From Lachnospira rogosae (GTDB lineage Bacteria > Bacillota > Clostridia > Lachnospirales > Lachnospiraceae): a DNA stretch of 64,000 bases. The position numbers and the translations under genes are program-made. Position 1 is the first letter of the stretch. Each line of letters opens with the position of its first letter. The notes below the pieces were generated by a model. The model did no database searches. It was not told where the DNA came from and worked only from the letters and a program-made list of their open reading frames with translations. Shown here piece after piece: positions 53,440 to 62,164 of this stretch. The stretch spans positions 372,001-436,000 of the forward strand of contig NZ_JBBMER010000001.1 in assembly GCF_040096455.1 (NCBI RefSeq), written 5' to 3'.

Positions 53440-54573
53440 TTATATATTTAGTCTATCACCATAAGGTAATGCTTTTATATAATTTTCCATAAATGTCCAA
53501 TCTGGAATATACCCTTCCTTTGAATATTTCTTTGAAGCATCAATAATTGGATCTCCTTTTAGATTTCTTTGAATCGGAAGTTTAATAATCGCTTCATTTA
53601 TATGTGTACGATATTTCCTACCATATGAATATTTGAATTTTTCTTTATCTAAAATTGTTACTAAAAATAACGCAACATAGGGATTAAGTGCTTCATCATA
53701 TCCAATAGACGTTGTAGTCGAACCTATAAAATCTTCATCCATATAATTCGTATATCCTACGGAACCTTCTCCGTCACAGATAAACATAATTCCATTTCCT
53801 TTCGATACAAGGGATTCTACACGAACGACTCTTCTCATAACTCCGTTATTATTCTTCTTTGCTCCAATATAGTTTATATCATTTCCATCATCTAAATTGC
53901 CAGCACTACCACATTTACAATTTTCTATTTCAAATAAACCTGATTGTGTATATGTTCTCGATATATAAAATTCCTTCCAATCGCTAATTTTCAGTTTTTG
54001 AATATTTATTCTTTTATTTTTAGTAGTGAGATATTTAAAGTGAAGTGTTTTTATGTATTGTTGCATCATATCAAAATCTGGTACATATCCCAAATCCGAA
54101 TATTTTTTTAGAGAATCTATATAAACAGTTCCATCCTCATTATATTGTATCGGAAGCTTAACAAGCGTTTCTTTAATTCTATCAATTAAAAATGCTCTTC
54201 CATATGAGTATTTATATTGTTCTTTATTTAAAATAGTTACCATATAAAGTGCTAGTATTTCATTCAACCAATCAGCACGCACAACCACCATATGATCACC
54301 AGTAATAAACTTTTCTGATTGATAAAAACAAGTTGCGGTTGTATCACCTATTGTTATAGCATTTCCTTCTTGAATAAAACTATTATCAATAAATGATAAA
54401 TCAGCAATCAATTCACAACCATTATTTTCGGCTGTTCGTGTAATATATCTTATACCTAATTTCCAATTAGCAGCAATTTGTAAATCATCTTTATTAATAG
54501 CTTTTGATTTATAAATATCTGAAATCAATCTTCCAAAAGTAAATTCTTTCCAATTATTAATATCAAGATTCAT
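53440..54573 (-). CDS. specificity (S) subunit with two target-recognition repeats
   Basis: The 377-residue protein consists of two similar halves. Each starts with WKEF (residues 8 and 199), has KYSYGR and KLPIQ (near 121-143 and 317-340) and ends with a coiled segment containing KKYSxxGYxPDxxxM. Such paired halves are target-recognition domains that each read one half of a split DNA site. Its start overlaps the methyltransferase gene by 11 bases. The size fits the S subunit of two-subunit type IIB systems such as BcgI (recognition on both sides of a gap) better than type I HsdS. The target sequence cannot be read from the protein. Confidence 0.8.
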   Translation of the reverse strand: MNLDINNWKEFTFGRLISDIYKSKAINKDDLQIAANWKLGIRYITRTAENNGCELIADLSFIDNSFIQEGNAITIGDTTATCFYQSEKFITGDHMVVVRADWLNEILALYMVTILNKEQYKYSYGRAFLIDRIKETLVKLPIQYNEDGTVYIDSLKKYSDLGYVPDFDMMQQYIKTLHFKYLTTKNKRINIQKLKISDWKEFYISRTYTQSGLFEIENCKCGSAGNLDDGNDINYIGAKKNNNGVMRRVVRVESLVSKGNGIMFICDGEGSVGYTNYMDEDFIGSTTTSIGYDEALNPYVALFLVTILDKEKFKYSYGRKYRTHINEAIIKLPIQRNLKGDPIIDASKKYSKEGYIPDWTFMENYIKALPYGDRLNI

Positions 54574-56488
54574 AAATTTTCCCCTCCTTCACTAAATAAG
54601 CAAGATAATTATTTAATGTTTGTTGAAAATCATCTTCGGAAAGTTTACTATAATCTGTTTTCATATATGCTTCGCATAACCATTCTGATTTTCCATTTAT
54701 AGAAGCTGTTGCTGATTTTCCATCTATAACCTTTTTATTGTTAAATAAATATAGCCATTCTTCCTCGATAACTTTCCATTTTGAATTATTATTCTCATCA
54801 AATTGTTCAATTCTCCCAAGATTTTTCTTCTTTTTAAATCCATCTTCTTTGCAATATCCAAAAAAAGTTTCATTAACTGTACCATCTGCTTTTTTATGTG
54901 GCTTACCTAATGTAAATAGCATACAACAAGCAGAAGCAGAGGCACCCGGATAAAAAATTTCATTAGGTAATGTAAATACTGCTTCAAGTGTATTATTTTT
55001 TAACATTTCAATTTTTTCGTTTTCGATAATCGTACTTGTTCCAATGGCAGCAGCTACAGGAAGTAACACTGCAAGTTTTACCGTTTTTCTGCGTTTACCT
55101 TTAGCTTCACGATCCCTATTCATTTCTTCAATAACATCTGAAAGATAATGAATAAATACTAATCCTTTTGTAGAATCTTCCTTACCATCTTTTGCTTTTC
55201 CCCAATCTTTTTTGTATTTTTCTGGAATACCAATAGGTTTAGCATTATATGGGGGATTCATTAAAACAATATCTGGATCAGCGTTCTTAATGAACGTCTT
55301 GCAATCAAAACAACTTCCAAATTTAATGTTAGAGTTTCCATCACCATGAATAAGCATATTTGTGGTCGATAGACCATAAGCTTTTTCTTCAACCTCTATA
55401 CCATATATATGTTCTTTCATTACTACATCTCGTAACGCTATTGCTTCCTCCTCAGTTTTATCTCGACTACAATCTGCCAACTCTTTAACCATAGCCTGTA
55501 CCAAGAATGAACCACTGCCGCATGTTATATCGAGAACTCGTTTAGTTCTATCAACTTCCGTTAATCGACACATAAATTCTGTTATATGGTCAGGTGTAAA
55601 TGCTTGATTTTTATCTGCCTTACCAGTGTATTTATTAAATGCAATAAAAAATAAATTAAGAATATCTTGCCCCTCAGAACTATTTACATCAATGTAACGA
55701 TAGATATCCATAAGAATGGTGTCTAGAATTTTAATCCAATTGCTTATTGTCAATTTCTTAACCTTTTGATCATTAAGAACATTCTTTTGAAGTAATTCAA
55801 TTTTTTTTGCTTTGTTATCAGAGCCATCAAGTAAACTATCCAATGTAGATTCAATAGCAGCACGAAGTTGTTTACCATCCATTACAGCCCAAAGTGTATC
55901 TAACGTCTTCCTTAATTCTTCATCAATTTTTTTAACTTCAAATTTCTCTACCAATTTTTTTAAGTAAAGAAGTGTTGTACCAACAAATTGACTACGAAGT
56001 CTCTCATCAATATCCATTTTGTGAAGGAGCTCATTCAAATCATATGTATTTTTCAGAACTTTTTCTCTGTCATTTTGTTTACTTGCATCAAATAAGCCAA
56101 CATAATGCTCCATTTTATCAAGAACAGTTTCATCAGTTAAAATATGTTCATCATCAACAGCAGATTTCCAAACTTTGATTTCATTATTATTTGTGTTTGC
56201 AAGAATAGCAATAATTTTCTTATTATAATGCAATGCTCGTTCCTGCTGAAGATACTCATTAAGTTGCGCTTCATCCGATTTTTTTAGCAACTGTTTTGTT
56301 TCAACAAGTACAACTACATCTCCTTTTTCAAAGCGAATATCCAACTTAAAATGAGATATGCTGCGTCCTAGTGCTTTTTCAAGATTAGCCCTTGACCCTG
56401 CCTCCTGAATGTAGCTGTATTCACCATCTTCTATATTTGATGTCATATATCCACTGCCAATATGTTCAATCATATCGTGCCTTGTCAT
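54563..56488 (-). CDS. fused nuclease-adenine methyltransferase, BcgI-like type IIB subunit
   Basis: This 641-residue protein has an N-terminal nuclease domain and a C-terminal N6-adenine methyltransferase. The nuclease core shows D50, then E63-T64-K65 in VVVLVETK and Q75-LNE-Y79, i.e. the PD-(D/E)xK site with the QxxxY element used by HsdR-type nucleases. The methyltransferase has QAFTPDHITEFM, motif I VLDITCGSGSF at 318-328 and motif IV NPPY at 411-414. Fusion of both activities in a protein of this size, beside a two-repeat S subunit, is the plan of BcgI (subunits of about 640 and 340 residues). It may therefore need no separate HsdR. The start overlaps the RHH gene by four bases. Confidence 0.85.
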   Translation of the reverse strand: MTRHDMIEHIGSGYMTSNIEDGEYSYIQEAGSRANLEKALGRSISHFKLDIRFEKGDVVVLVETKQLLKKSDEAQLNEYLQQERALHYNKKIIAILANTNNNEIKVWKSAVDDEHILTDETVLDKMEHYVGLFDASKQNDREKVLKNTYDLNELLHKMDIDERLRSQFVGTTLLYLKKLVEKFEVKKIDEELRKTLDTLWAVMDGKQLRAAIESTLDSLLDGSDNKAKKIELLQKNVLNDQKVKKLTISNWIKILDTILMDIYRYIDVNSSEGQDILNLFFIAFNKYTGKADKNQAFTPDHITEFMCRLTEVDRTKRVLDITCGSGSFLVQAMVKELADCSRDKTEEEAIALRDVVMKEHIYGIEVEEKAYGLSTTNMLIHGDGNSNIKFGSCFDCKTFIKNADPDIVLMNPPYNAKPIGIPEKYKKDWGKAKDGKEDSTKGLVFIHYLSDVIEEMNRDREAKGKRRKTVKLAVLLPVAAAIGTSTIIENEKIEMLKNNTLEAVFTLPNEIFYPGASASACCMLFTLGKPHKKADGTVNETFFGYCKEDGFKKKKNLGRIEQFDENNNSKWKVIEEEWLYLFNNKKVIDGKSATASINGKSEWLCEAYMKTDYSKLSEDDFQQTLNNYLAYLVKEGKIYES

Positions 56489-56667
56489 TTGTCTTTACCT
56501 CCGGATTCCCTTTCTTTTAAATAATTTTGTGCCGCTTCATTAAATAAGTCTGCCATACTATGCATATCCTTGTCATAAACAATAGCTGCTTTTAATTTAT
56601 TAAATATTTCCGGATCCATTCGGAATTGAACCTGTCTTGTTCGGTTGGATTTATTTTCTTTAATCAA
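56485..56667 (-). CDS. ribbon-helix-helix regulator of the restriction-modification operon
   Basis: A 60-residue protein with a ribbon-helix-helix (CopG/Arc/MetJ-type) pattern: RQVQFRMDPEIFNKLKAAIVYDKDMHSMADLFNEAAQNYLKE. The strand VQFRM is the DNA-reading ribbon. It starts with TTG after the strong AAAGGAGGTG, and its stop overlaps the methyltransferase start (ATGA), so the protein is made before the enzymes. Two identical palindromes in its own promoter suggest autorepression. It is the only regulator gene in the operon and stands where a C protein would be in type II systems. An antitoxin role is an alternative, but no toxin gene is next to it. Confidence 0.8.
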   Translation of the reverse strand: MIKENKSNRTRQVQFRMDPEIFNKLKAAIVYDKDMHSMADLFNEAAQNYLKERESGGKDK

Positions 56668-56678
56668 AATACACCTCC

Positions 56679-56717
56679 TTTAATGATATCATTAAACCTT
56701 GATATAATGATATCATT
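56679..56717. promoter_or_regulatory. two-copy palindromic operator for the RHH regulator
   Basis: AATGATATCATT occurs exactly twice, at 56682-56693 and 56706-56717, with centres 24 bases apart (about two helical turns). The first copy extends to an 18-bp palindrome, TTTAATGATATCATTAAA (56679-56696), that abuts the ribosome-binding site. The second contains the -10 box. Spacing on one face of the helix suits cooperative RHH dimers. Confidence 0.8.
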
Positions 56718-56735
56718 TTCAAATCAAAGCGTCAA
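56707..56735 (-). promoter_or_regulatory. promoter of the RHH / restriction-modification operon
   Basis: TTGACG (56730-56735) and TATCAT (56707-56712) lie 17 bases apart on the minus strand. The -10 box falls inside operator copy 2 and the predicted start near 56700 falls between the two copies, so a bound repressor would block polymerase. Confidence 0.7.
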
Positions 56736-57094
56736 GATTTCGAGCATTATCAAAAAAGATATGCATTTCAATACCACTTATATGATACATTTGAAAATTA
56801 TCATCATTTATTTTTGTATATTAAATAACCAAGCATTATAAATATTAAAGCTAATAGAATCCAATTAATATATAATATCAAAAAAATATATAAATAATAA
56901 AAATTGGATTTATTTTATATAATAACGCAAAAGCAACTTTCAAATAAAACAATAACAAAAATATAGTTTTATTATACTGAAATCTTCAAAGAAACACTCA
57001 TAGAAAATAGTATTATAATTATATATATTTATAAAATGCCATTTTATCAATTTTTTATAATAACTAATTTTCTGGTTTGATTACAAATTTCTGA

Positions 57095-57211
57095 TATAGC
57101 TTCAATTCATCAGTTATCATTTATGCACAGAGAAAGCAATACGGTCATAAATCTAAAAACTTCCAGAAAATATATAACATTTTAATGGAACAATGGAAGC
57201 CGGCTAAATAA
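57095..57211 (+). pseudogene. 3' remnant of an unidentified plus-strand gene
   Basis: A plus-strand frame of 38 codons, bounded by TGA at 57092 and ending with TAA, reads YSFNSSVIIYAQRKQYGHKS, then KNFQKIYNILMEQWKPAK. It has no start codon at a ribosome-binding site. The amino-acid pattern (Lys/Gln/Tyr, ending MEQWKPAK) looks like a protein end rather than random AT-rich translation, and a terminator follows 46 bases later. I do not recognise the family. Chance cannot be ruled out. Confidence 0.3.
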
Positions 57212-57256
57212 TTAAACTTATATAATTATAAAACACAGCGAATATGTTCAACACAT

Positions 57257-57287
57257 AAAAACCCCGAAGCATTTGCTCCGGGGTTTT
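57257..57287. terminator. strong bidirectional terminator
   Basis: AAAACCCCGAAGC pairs with GCTCCGGGGTTTT (one mismatch) around ATTT, with U runs on both strands. It ends the UPF0237/UPF0210 transcript (-) and would stop the plus-strand remnant. Confidence 0.92.
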
Positions 57288-57335
57288 ATTTTTGTCATAT
57301 AACCTACATCAATATATTAACTCTAAAATGTGTAA

Positions 57336-58700
57336 TTAATTCTTAAAACTATGTATAGGCGCAGGTATTCTTCCTGGTCTGTTTACAAATGCTGAGCAGT
57401 CAAATGTATTAACCGGCATAATAGGAGCATAGCCTAAAAGTCCGCCAAATTCTACAGTCTCGCCAACACCCTTTCCAACAACAGGTATTACTCTTACAGC
57501 TGTTGTCTTCTGGTTTACCATACCGATAGCTGCTTCATCTGCAATGATACCAGATATTGTAGATGCCTTTGTATCTCCTGGTATAGCAATCATATCAAGA
57601 CCTACAGAACATACACATGTCATAGCTTCAAGCTTTTCAATAGTAAGCGAACCCGCATTAACTGCATCAATCATTCCCTGATCTTCACTTACCGGAATAA
57701 ATGCACCACTAAGTCCACCTACATATGATGAAGCCATTACGCCGCCTTTCTTAACCTGATCGTTAAGAAGTGCAAGTGCTGCTGTTGTTCCCGGAGCACC
57801 GGCTCTCTCAAGTCCGATTTCTTCAAGAATTTCTGCAACAGAATCACCAATTGCCGGTGTTGGGGCAAGTGAAAGATCAATTATACCAAATGGTATGCCA
57901 AGTCGTCTAGAAGCTTCCTGAGCAACAAGCTGTCCTACTCTTGTTATCTTAAATGCTGTCTTCTTGATAGTTTCGCAGAGTACTTCAAAGCTTTCTCCTC
58001 TTACACTTTCAAGCGCATACTTAACAACACCCGGACCACTGACACCTACATTGATAATAGCATCATCTTCTGTAACTCCGTGGAAAGCTCCTGCCATAAA
58101 TGGATTATCATCTGGAGCATTACATAATACAACAAGCTTTGCACAGCCAAGAGAGTCTGCATCTTTCGTTAATGCGGCAGTCTCTTTAACTATTTCGCCC
58201 ATAAGTCTTACAGCATCCATATTAATACCCGTCTTTGTAGAGCCAACATTTACTGAGCTGCATATAAGTTCTGTAGATGCAAGTGCTTTAGGAATTGAAC
58301 GGATAAGCAGTTCGTCGCTCTTTGTCATACCCTTTGATACAACAGCAGAATAACCACCTATGAAATTAACTCCGACTTCATGGGCAGCCTTATCAAGTGT
58401 CTTTGCAATAGTTACATAATCGTCAGGTGTTTTACAGCATGAGGCACCAACTAATGAAATAGGTGTTATAGAAATTCTTTTATTAACTATTGGAATACCT
58501 ATTTCCCTTGAAATATCCTCTCCTGTCTTTACAAGGTCTTTAGCAAGAGTTGTGATTTTTTTATATATTTTTTCATTTACTTCATCAAGATTCTCGCTTG
58601 CACAGTCAAGAAGATTGATACCAAGTGTAATTGTTCTTACATCAAGATTTTCCTTCTCAACCATTTTGTTGGTTTCAGTAACTTCATATATGTTAATCAT
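57336..58700 (-). CDS. UPF0210 (PFL/DUF711) family protein
   Basis: The 454-residue protein belongs to UPF0210, structurally related to pyruvate-formate-lyase folds but without known chemistry. Features include INIYEVTETNKMVEKENLDVRTIT, the cysteine-containing SLVGASCCKTPDDYV, and ALLNDQVKKGGVMASSYVGGLSGAFIPVSEDQG and the end NRPGRIPAPIHSFKN. The start at MINIYEV follows GAGGAG. It forms a pair with the ACT-domain gene upstream, a combination kept in many Firmicutes, suggesting that the ACT protein senses a ligand for it. Confidence 0.93.
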   Translation of the reverse strand: MINIYEVTETNKMVEKENLDVRTITLGINLLDCASENLDEVNEKIYKKITTLAKDLVKTGEDISREIGIPIVNKRISITPISLVGASCCKTPDDYVTIAKTLDKAAHEVGVNFIGGYSAVVSKGMTKSDELLIRSIPKALASTELICSSVNVGSTKTGINMDAVRLMGEIVKETAALTKDADSLGCAKLVVLCNAPDDNPFMAGAFHGVTEDDAIINVGVSGPGVVKYALESVRGESFEVLCETIKKTAFKITRVGQLVAQEASRRLGIPFGIIDLSLAPTPAIGDSVAEILEEIGLERAGAPGTTAALALLNDQVKKGGVMASSYVGGLSGAFIPVSEDQGMIDAVNAGSLTIEKLEAMTCVCSVGLDMIAIPGDTKASTISGIIADEAAIGMVNQKTTAVRVIPVVGKGVGETVEFGGLLGYAPIMPVNTFDCSAFVNRPGRIPAPIHSFKN

Positions 58701-58750
58701 TTTTCTCCTCATTTCCGCATCGCCAATGGCGTATACTTAATAATAGTTAA

Positions 58751-59023
58751 TTAAATTCTGTGCATCATATCAAAGATTTCTTCTCTCTGACATTTAATTA
58801 CAACACCAATTTCCTTGCCAAGATTCTCAAGTGCTGTTACAACTTCATCAAAGCCTGTATTGGAATTTGATAAATCAACTATCATCATCATATTAAAATA
58901 ACCTGATACGATAGTCTGTGAAATATCAAGAATATTAATTTCTGTCTTAGCAAGATATGTACACACCTTTGCTATGATACCAACAGTATCCTTTCCTACG
59001 ACTGTAATTACACATTTTTTCAT
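58751..59023 (-). CDS. ACT-domain protein, UPF0237
   Basis: A 90-residue ACT domain (KKCVITVVGKDTVGIIAKVCTYLAKTEINILDISQT), typical of small-molecule sensing subunits. The partner gene for UPF0210 follows at 50 bases. TGGAGGAC precedes the start. The ligand is unknown, perhaps an amino acid. An 8-bp hairpin with a GAGA loop (59066-59085) sits before the gene, directly after the yycJ-type gene. Confidence 0.93.
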   Translation of the reverse strand: MKKCVITVVGKDTVGIIAKVCTYLAKTEINILDISQTIVSGYFNMMMIVDLSNSNTGFDEVVTALENLGKEIGVVIKCQREEIFDMMHRI

Positions 59024-59065
59024 AATAGTCCTCCATTCTTTGCATTTGTGCATATGTATTTATGT

Positions 59066-59085
59066 AAATATGCTCTCGCATATTT
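59066..59085 (-). other. GNRA-loop hairpin after the yycJ-type gene
   Basis: AAATATGC and GCATATTT form a perfect 8-bp stem closed by GAGA on the minus strand. There is no U run after it. It may end or stabilise the yycJ-type transcript before the ACT-domain gene. Confidence 0.4.
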
Positions 59086-59099
59086 ATACCACTGTAGTG

Positions 59100-59897
59100 C
59101 TATATTTCAAGAAGTGTTGATGGCTCACTTCTCTTTGCTACCTCTATATGAAAATCTTTAGACTTGTATTCATTATCACTTAAGTCTATCTCTAACTTAA
59201 CTGTTTCATATGCAAGCTTATCATAATTATTCTCTTTGCTTAAATGTCCAAGGTATATCCCTTTAATGTTATCATTAAGAAGAGAATTGATAAGCCTTGC
59301 TGATGAATCATTCGACAAATGTCCTTTATTGCCAAGTATGCGCTGTTTAAGATAATAAGGATAACTTCCTATCTGAAGCATATTAATATCGTGGTTGGCT
59401 TCAACAAGCATCATATCCGAATTCTCAAGATTATCAATAATATAGTCATCATAATATCCAAGATCTGTTATGACCGAAGCTTTGTTATTATCGCAATATA
59501 CACTGTAGGCAACTGGTTCATTGGCATCGTGCGATACACTGAAACTATGTATTGTCATATCTTTAAGATGAATATCTGTATCAGCTTCAATTATATGGTA
59601 ATAATCTGAGTCTATATTTCCAAGGCTCGTAGCTGCCTTAATTCCATTAATTGTTCCGTCTGTTGAATATATTGGTATTCCATCTTTTCTTGACATTACG
59701 CCAAGTCCTTTTATATGGTCAATATGTTCGTGTGTAACAAATACTGCATCTATATCCTTTAATGATACATCTATGCTGTTAAGCCCTTCTTCTATCTTCT
59801 TACGGCTTATTCCAGCATCTATTAATATATGTGTATCATCTGAACCAATATATATACAGTTGCCACTACTGCCGCTTGCAATCGGCATCATTCTCAT
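59100..59897 (-). CDS. YycJ/WalJ-type metallo-beta-lactamase fold hydrolase
   Basis: The 265-residue protein begins MRMMPIASGSSGNCIYIGSDD, as YycJ members do, and has the metal signature VFVTHEHIDHIKGL, followed by VITDLGYYDD and YLGHLSKENN. In B. subtilis yycJ lies in the walRK cluster and its product has nuclease activity linked to DNA repair; no walRK is in view here. The start follows AATGAGGA with a spacing of seven. A short AUG inside the ribosome-binding site reads MRIDL and stops exactly at the true start. Confidence 0.9.
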   Translation of the reverse strand: MRMMPIASGSSGNCIYIGSDDTHILIDAGISRKKIEEGLNSIDVSLKDIDAVFVTHEHIDHIKGLGVMSRKDGIPIYSTDGTINGIKAATSLGNIDSDYYHIIEADTDIHLKDMTIHSFSVSHDANEPVAYSVYCDNNKASVITDLGYYDDYIIDNLENSDMMLVEANHDINMLQIGSYPYYLKQRILGNKGHLSNDSSARLINSLLNDNIKGIYLGHLSKENNYDKLAYETVKLEIDLSDNEYKSKDFHIEVAKRSEPSTLLEI

Positions 59898-59956
59898 AAG
59901 TCAATCCTCATTTCTATTATTATGAATTATAAATTCTTCACATTACTTAAAGCTTG

Positions 59957-62164
59957 TTATTCCCAGAATATCTTTATATCATCACCATCATTTAGCGGTG
60001 CTGTATATTCACTTCTGACACCATTATGTAATATTACAATATTTCCTTTGGGTTTGGAAAGGTCAAAGTCATAAAACTGGAATAAATCAACAAGCACATA
60101 ATCACTCTTTCCCTTTAATACAACAGGTGTCCCATTAACGATTATTGACACATCCCTGATTGGCCTTTGAATATCTGGTGCTGTATTAAATGAAGCTCCA
60201 TCGGCTGATTCTTGTGTATCACCAGCATTATTATTACCTTTAGTCGCATCAGACATATCAGACGAATTATTATCATCACTATCATTCTGGACTGCCGGTC
60301 CATTTCCAGCTTCATTATTCTGCTCAGTATTGTTATCTGAATAATAACCTCTGTCAGCATCTTCATTTTCTGTATCATCTTCTAAATCAGCATAGCTTGT
60401 CTGCTTAGGCACATTGCTGAATGAAACCATAAAATTCTCATAAACCTTAGTATGTTTATTAGCTGGCATATTATTAACTAATACATCATAATCTTTATAG
60501 TCCAGGTCAAGGAATGTAAATAACTGTTCTACTGTATAGAAGTTCTCTATTCTTATTGAGTCTTCATTTCTGATATCATAGAATTCTGACTTTAATTCAC
60601 CATTAACATATGCAAATCTTGGGCAGACGATATTCTTTCCATTGACAACAAATGTTATATCTGAACCAAATTCTTCTATCTGTCCTAAAGTAATTGAAGC
60701 CGGCTCACCAATCGTTGACTCCTCAACAAATATGACATCATTCTGCTCAATTGCTGTATTAAGGCTGGCAGGCTTATTATTAAGTGTAATGACTGCACCT
60801 TCCCCGGCAAGACCTCTTACAAGCCTTACTTTGCCATTAACCATAAATTCAATCTGAGCACCCCGTCTTGGGAAAAGCTTCTCATTAGGATAACCTATCT
60901 GCATAATCGCATCAAATACTGTGAGCTTATTATTATCATATAACTTAATACGCTCATTATTGACATTAACAAATATAAACTTATTCTTCTGTGTATAATA
61001 ATTCGTACATATACCTACTGGTGTTACATATAAAGAATCTTTCTCAAAGCCTTCAACATTAAAATCCACTGTTGTAAGGACTTCCTTTCCTCTTATTGCA
61101 ACTCTTTCAGGTGCTATGCCAAGATTCTTAGCAAGTACCTTGGTGTAACTTGGCATTTTACCGCCACCACCTACAACGAATACAGCATTTACCGGCTTAC
61201 CGCCATTAAGCTCGATAATCTTATCTGATGTCGACTTTGCCATATTATCAATTGATTCTTCTGCTATTGCCTGTATCTCGCTTGAAGCAACCCTCTGTTC
61301 AAGTCCCATAATATCATTGAACACAACCTCTTTATTGTCCGGATTGCTTGCGGATATCTTAATAGTCTCCGCTGTGTTGAAGTCAACAAGATAATTCTTT
61401 GCAATCTTTTCTGTTATCTCATCACCTGCTAATGGAATCATACCATAAGCCACAATGCTTCCATCTTTAGTAATACATATATCCGATGTACCCGCTCCGA
61501 CATCGACAAGACATATGTTAAGAAGTCTGTACTGTTCTGGAATCGCAATATTCATTGAAGCTATTGGCTCTAATGTAAGTGAAGCAACATTAAGTCCAGC
61601 ATACTCTACTGCCTCGTATAGTCCGTCTACAACTTCTTCCGGAAGAAATGTAGCAATAAGCTCAACAAATATTTTTCTAGCCTTATGCCCCTCAAGGTTA
61701 CCTATATCATAACCATTAAGCTGATATCTTATAGGTGTATTGCCTACACAGTAAAATCTGTCTTTCTGTGTGGCATCATTGATTGAATGATGTGCATTCT
61801 CTACCGCAAGAAGATTAAGCGAATATATATCCTCCGCTGTAACTCTTGTCTCTTCTTCAAATTCATACTCGGCAGTCGCATTAACTGTTCTTAAAACCCT
61901 GCCCGCAGCAGCTATACATACATCTTTAAGTTCCATATTAAGCTGCCTTTCAAGTGCAAGCTTAACCTGACGTATTGTATCACCTACTTTATATATATCG
62001 TGTATCTGCCCATCAAGCATAGCACGCGTTGTATGGAGCTGCTGTGCCATTGCTGCTATTTTAAATCTGCCATATTCAAGATAACCTACAACGCCAACAA
62101 CGCTCCTTGTTCCTATATCAAGACCAAACACATAACTATTGTTGGAATTCCTTTCTTTATCCAT
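59957..62164 (-). CDS. large FtsA-like actin-fold ATPase with C-terminal extension
   Basis: Residues 1-390 are an FtsA/PilM-like actin-fold ATPase: YVFGLDIGTRSVVGVVGYLE (phosphate 1), LLNICLVDVGAGTSDICITKDG (phosphate 2) and VNAVFVVGGGGKMPSY (adenosine). Unlike FtsA (about 420 residues) it continues to 735: residues about 390-590 and 670-735 look like several small beta-rich domains with repeated VNG turns, separated by an acidic, Asn-rich linker (590-670). Conserved neighbours polA, coaE and a YycJ-type gene suggest a Lachnospiraceae core role. It may be a second FtsA in division or a distinct filament protein; ftsZ is not in view. Confidence 0.72.
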   Translation of the reverse strand: MDKERNSNNSYVFGLDIGTRSVVGVVGYLEYGRFKIAAMAQQLHTTRAMLDGQIHDIYKVGDTIRQVKLALERQLNMELKDVCIAAAGRVLRTVNATAEYEFEEETRVTAEDIYSLNLLAVENAHHSINDATQKDRFYCVGNTPIRYQLNGYDIGNLEGHKARKIFVELIATFLPEEVVDGLYEAVEYAGLNVASLTLEPIASMNIAIPEQYRLLNICLVDVGAGTSDICITKDGSIVAYGMIPLAGDEITEKIAKNYLVDFNTAETIKISASNPDNKEVVFNDIMGLEQRVASSEIQAIAEESIDNMAKSTSDKIIELNGGKPVNAVFVVGGGGKMPSYTKVLAKNLGIAPERVAIRGKEVLTTVDFNVEGFEKDSLYVTPVGICTNYYTQKNKFIFVNVNNERIKLYDNNKLTVFDAIMQIGYPNEKLFPRRGAQIEFMVNGKVRLVRGLAGEGAVITLNNKPASLNTAIEQNDVIFVEESTIGEPASITLGQIEEFGSDITFVVNGKNIVCPRFAYVNGELKSEFYDIRNEDSIRIENFYTVEQLFTFLDLDYKDYDVLVNNMPANKHTKVYENFMVSFSNVPKQTSYADLEDDTENEDADRGYYSDNNTEQNNEAGNGPAVQNDSDDNNSSDMSDATKGNNNAGDTQESADGASFNTAPDIQRPIRDVSIIVNGTPVVLKGKSDYVLVDLFQFYDFDLSKPKGNIVILHNGVRSEYTAPLNDGDDIKIFWE

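Larger units (their letters stand above)
56736..57335. other. AT-rich interval with a plus-strand remnant
   Basis: About 600 bases with very low GC. It includes the gene remnant at 57095-57211, the bidirectional terminator at 57257-57287 and otherwise only short runs of A and T without a coding pattern. No tRNA or att-like repeat was found that would mark the boundary of the restriction-modification island. Confidence 0.55.

Noticed and set aside
53440..56488. Classic type I HsdM-HsdS with the 49662 stub as its HsdR
   Set aside because: The methyltransferase carries its own nuclease motifs at its N-terminus, the stub is 4 kb away and broken, and tmcAL and other genes lie between.
56485..56667. 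Toxin-antitoxin pair with the RHH protein as antitoxin
   Set aside because: The next gene is the restriction-modification protein with a four-base overlap and no small toxin-like frame exists on either side.
49497..57335. Prophage or integrative element
   Set aside because: No integrase, transposase, structural phage gene, tRNA or att-like direct repeat was seen at the borders.
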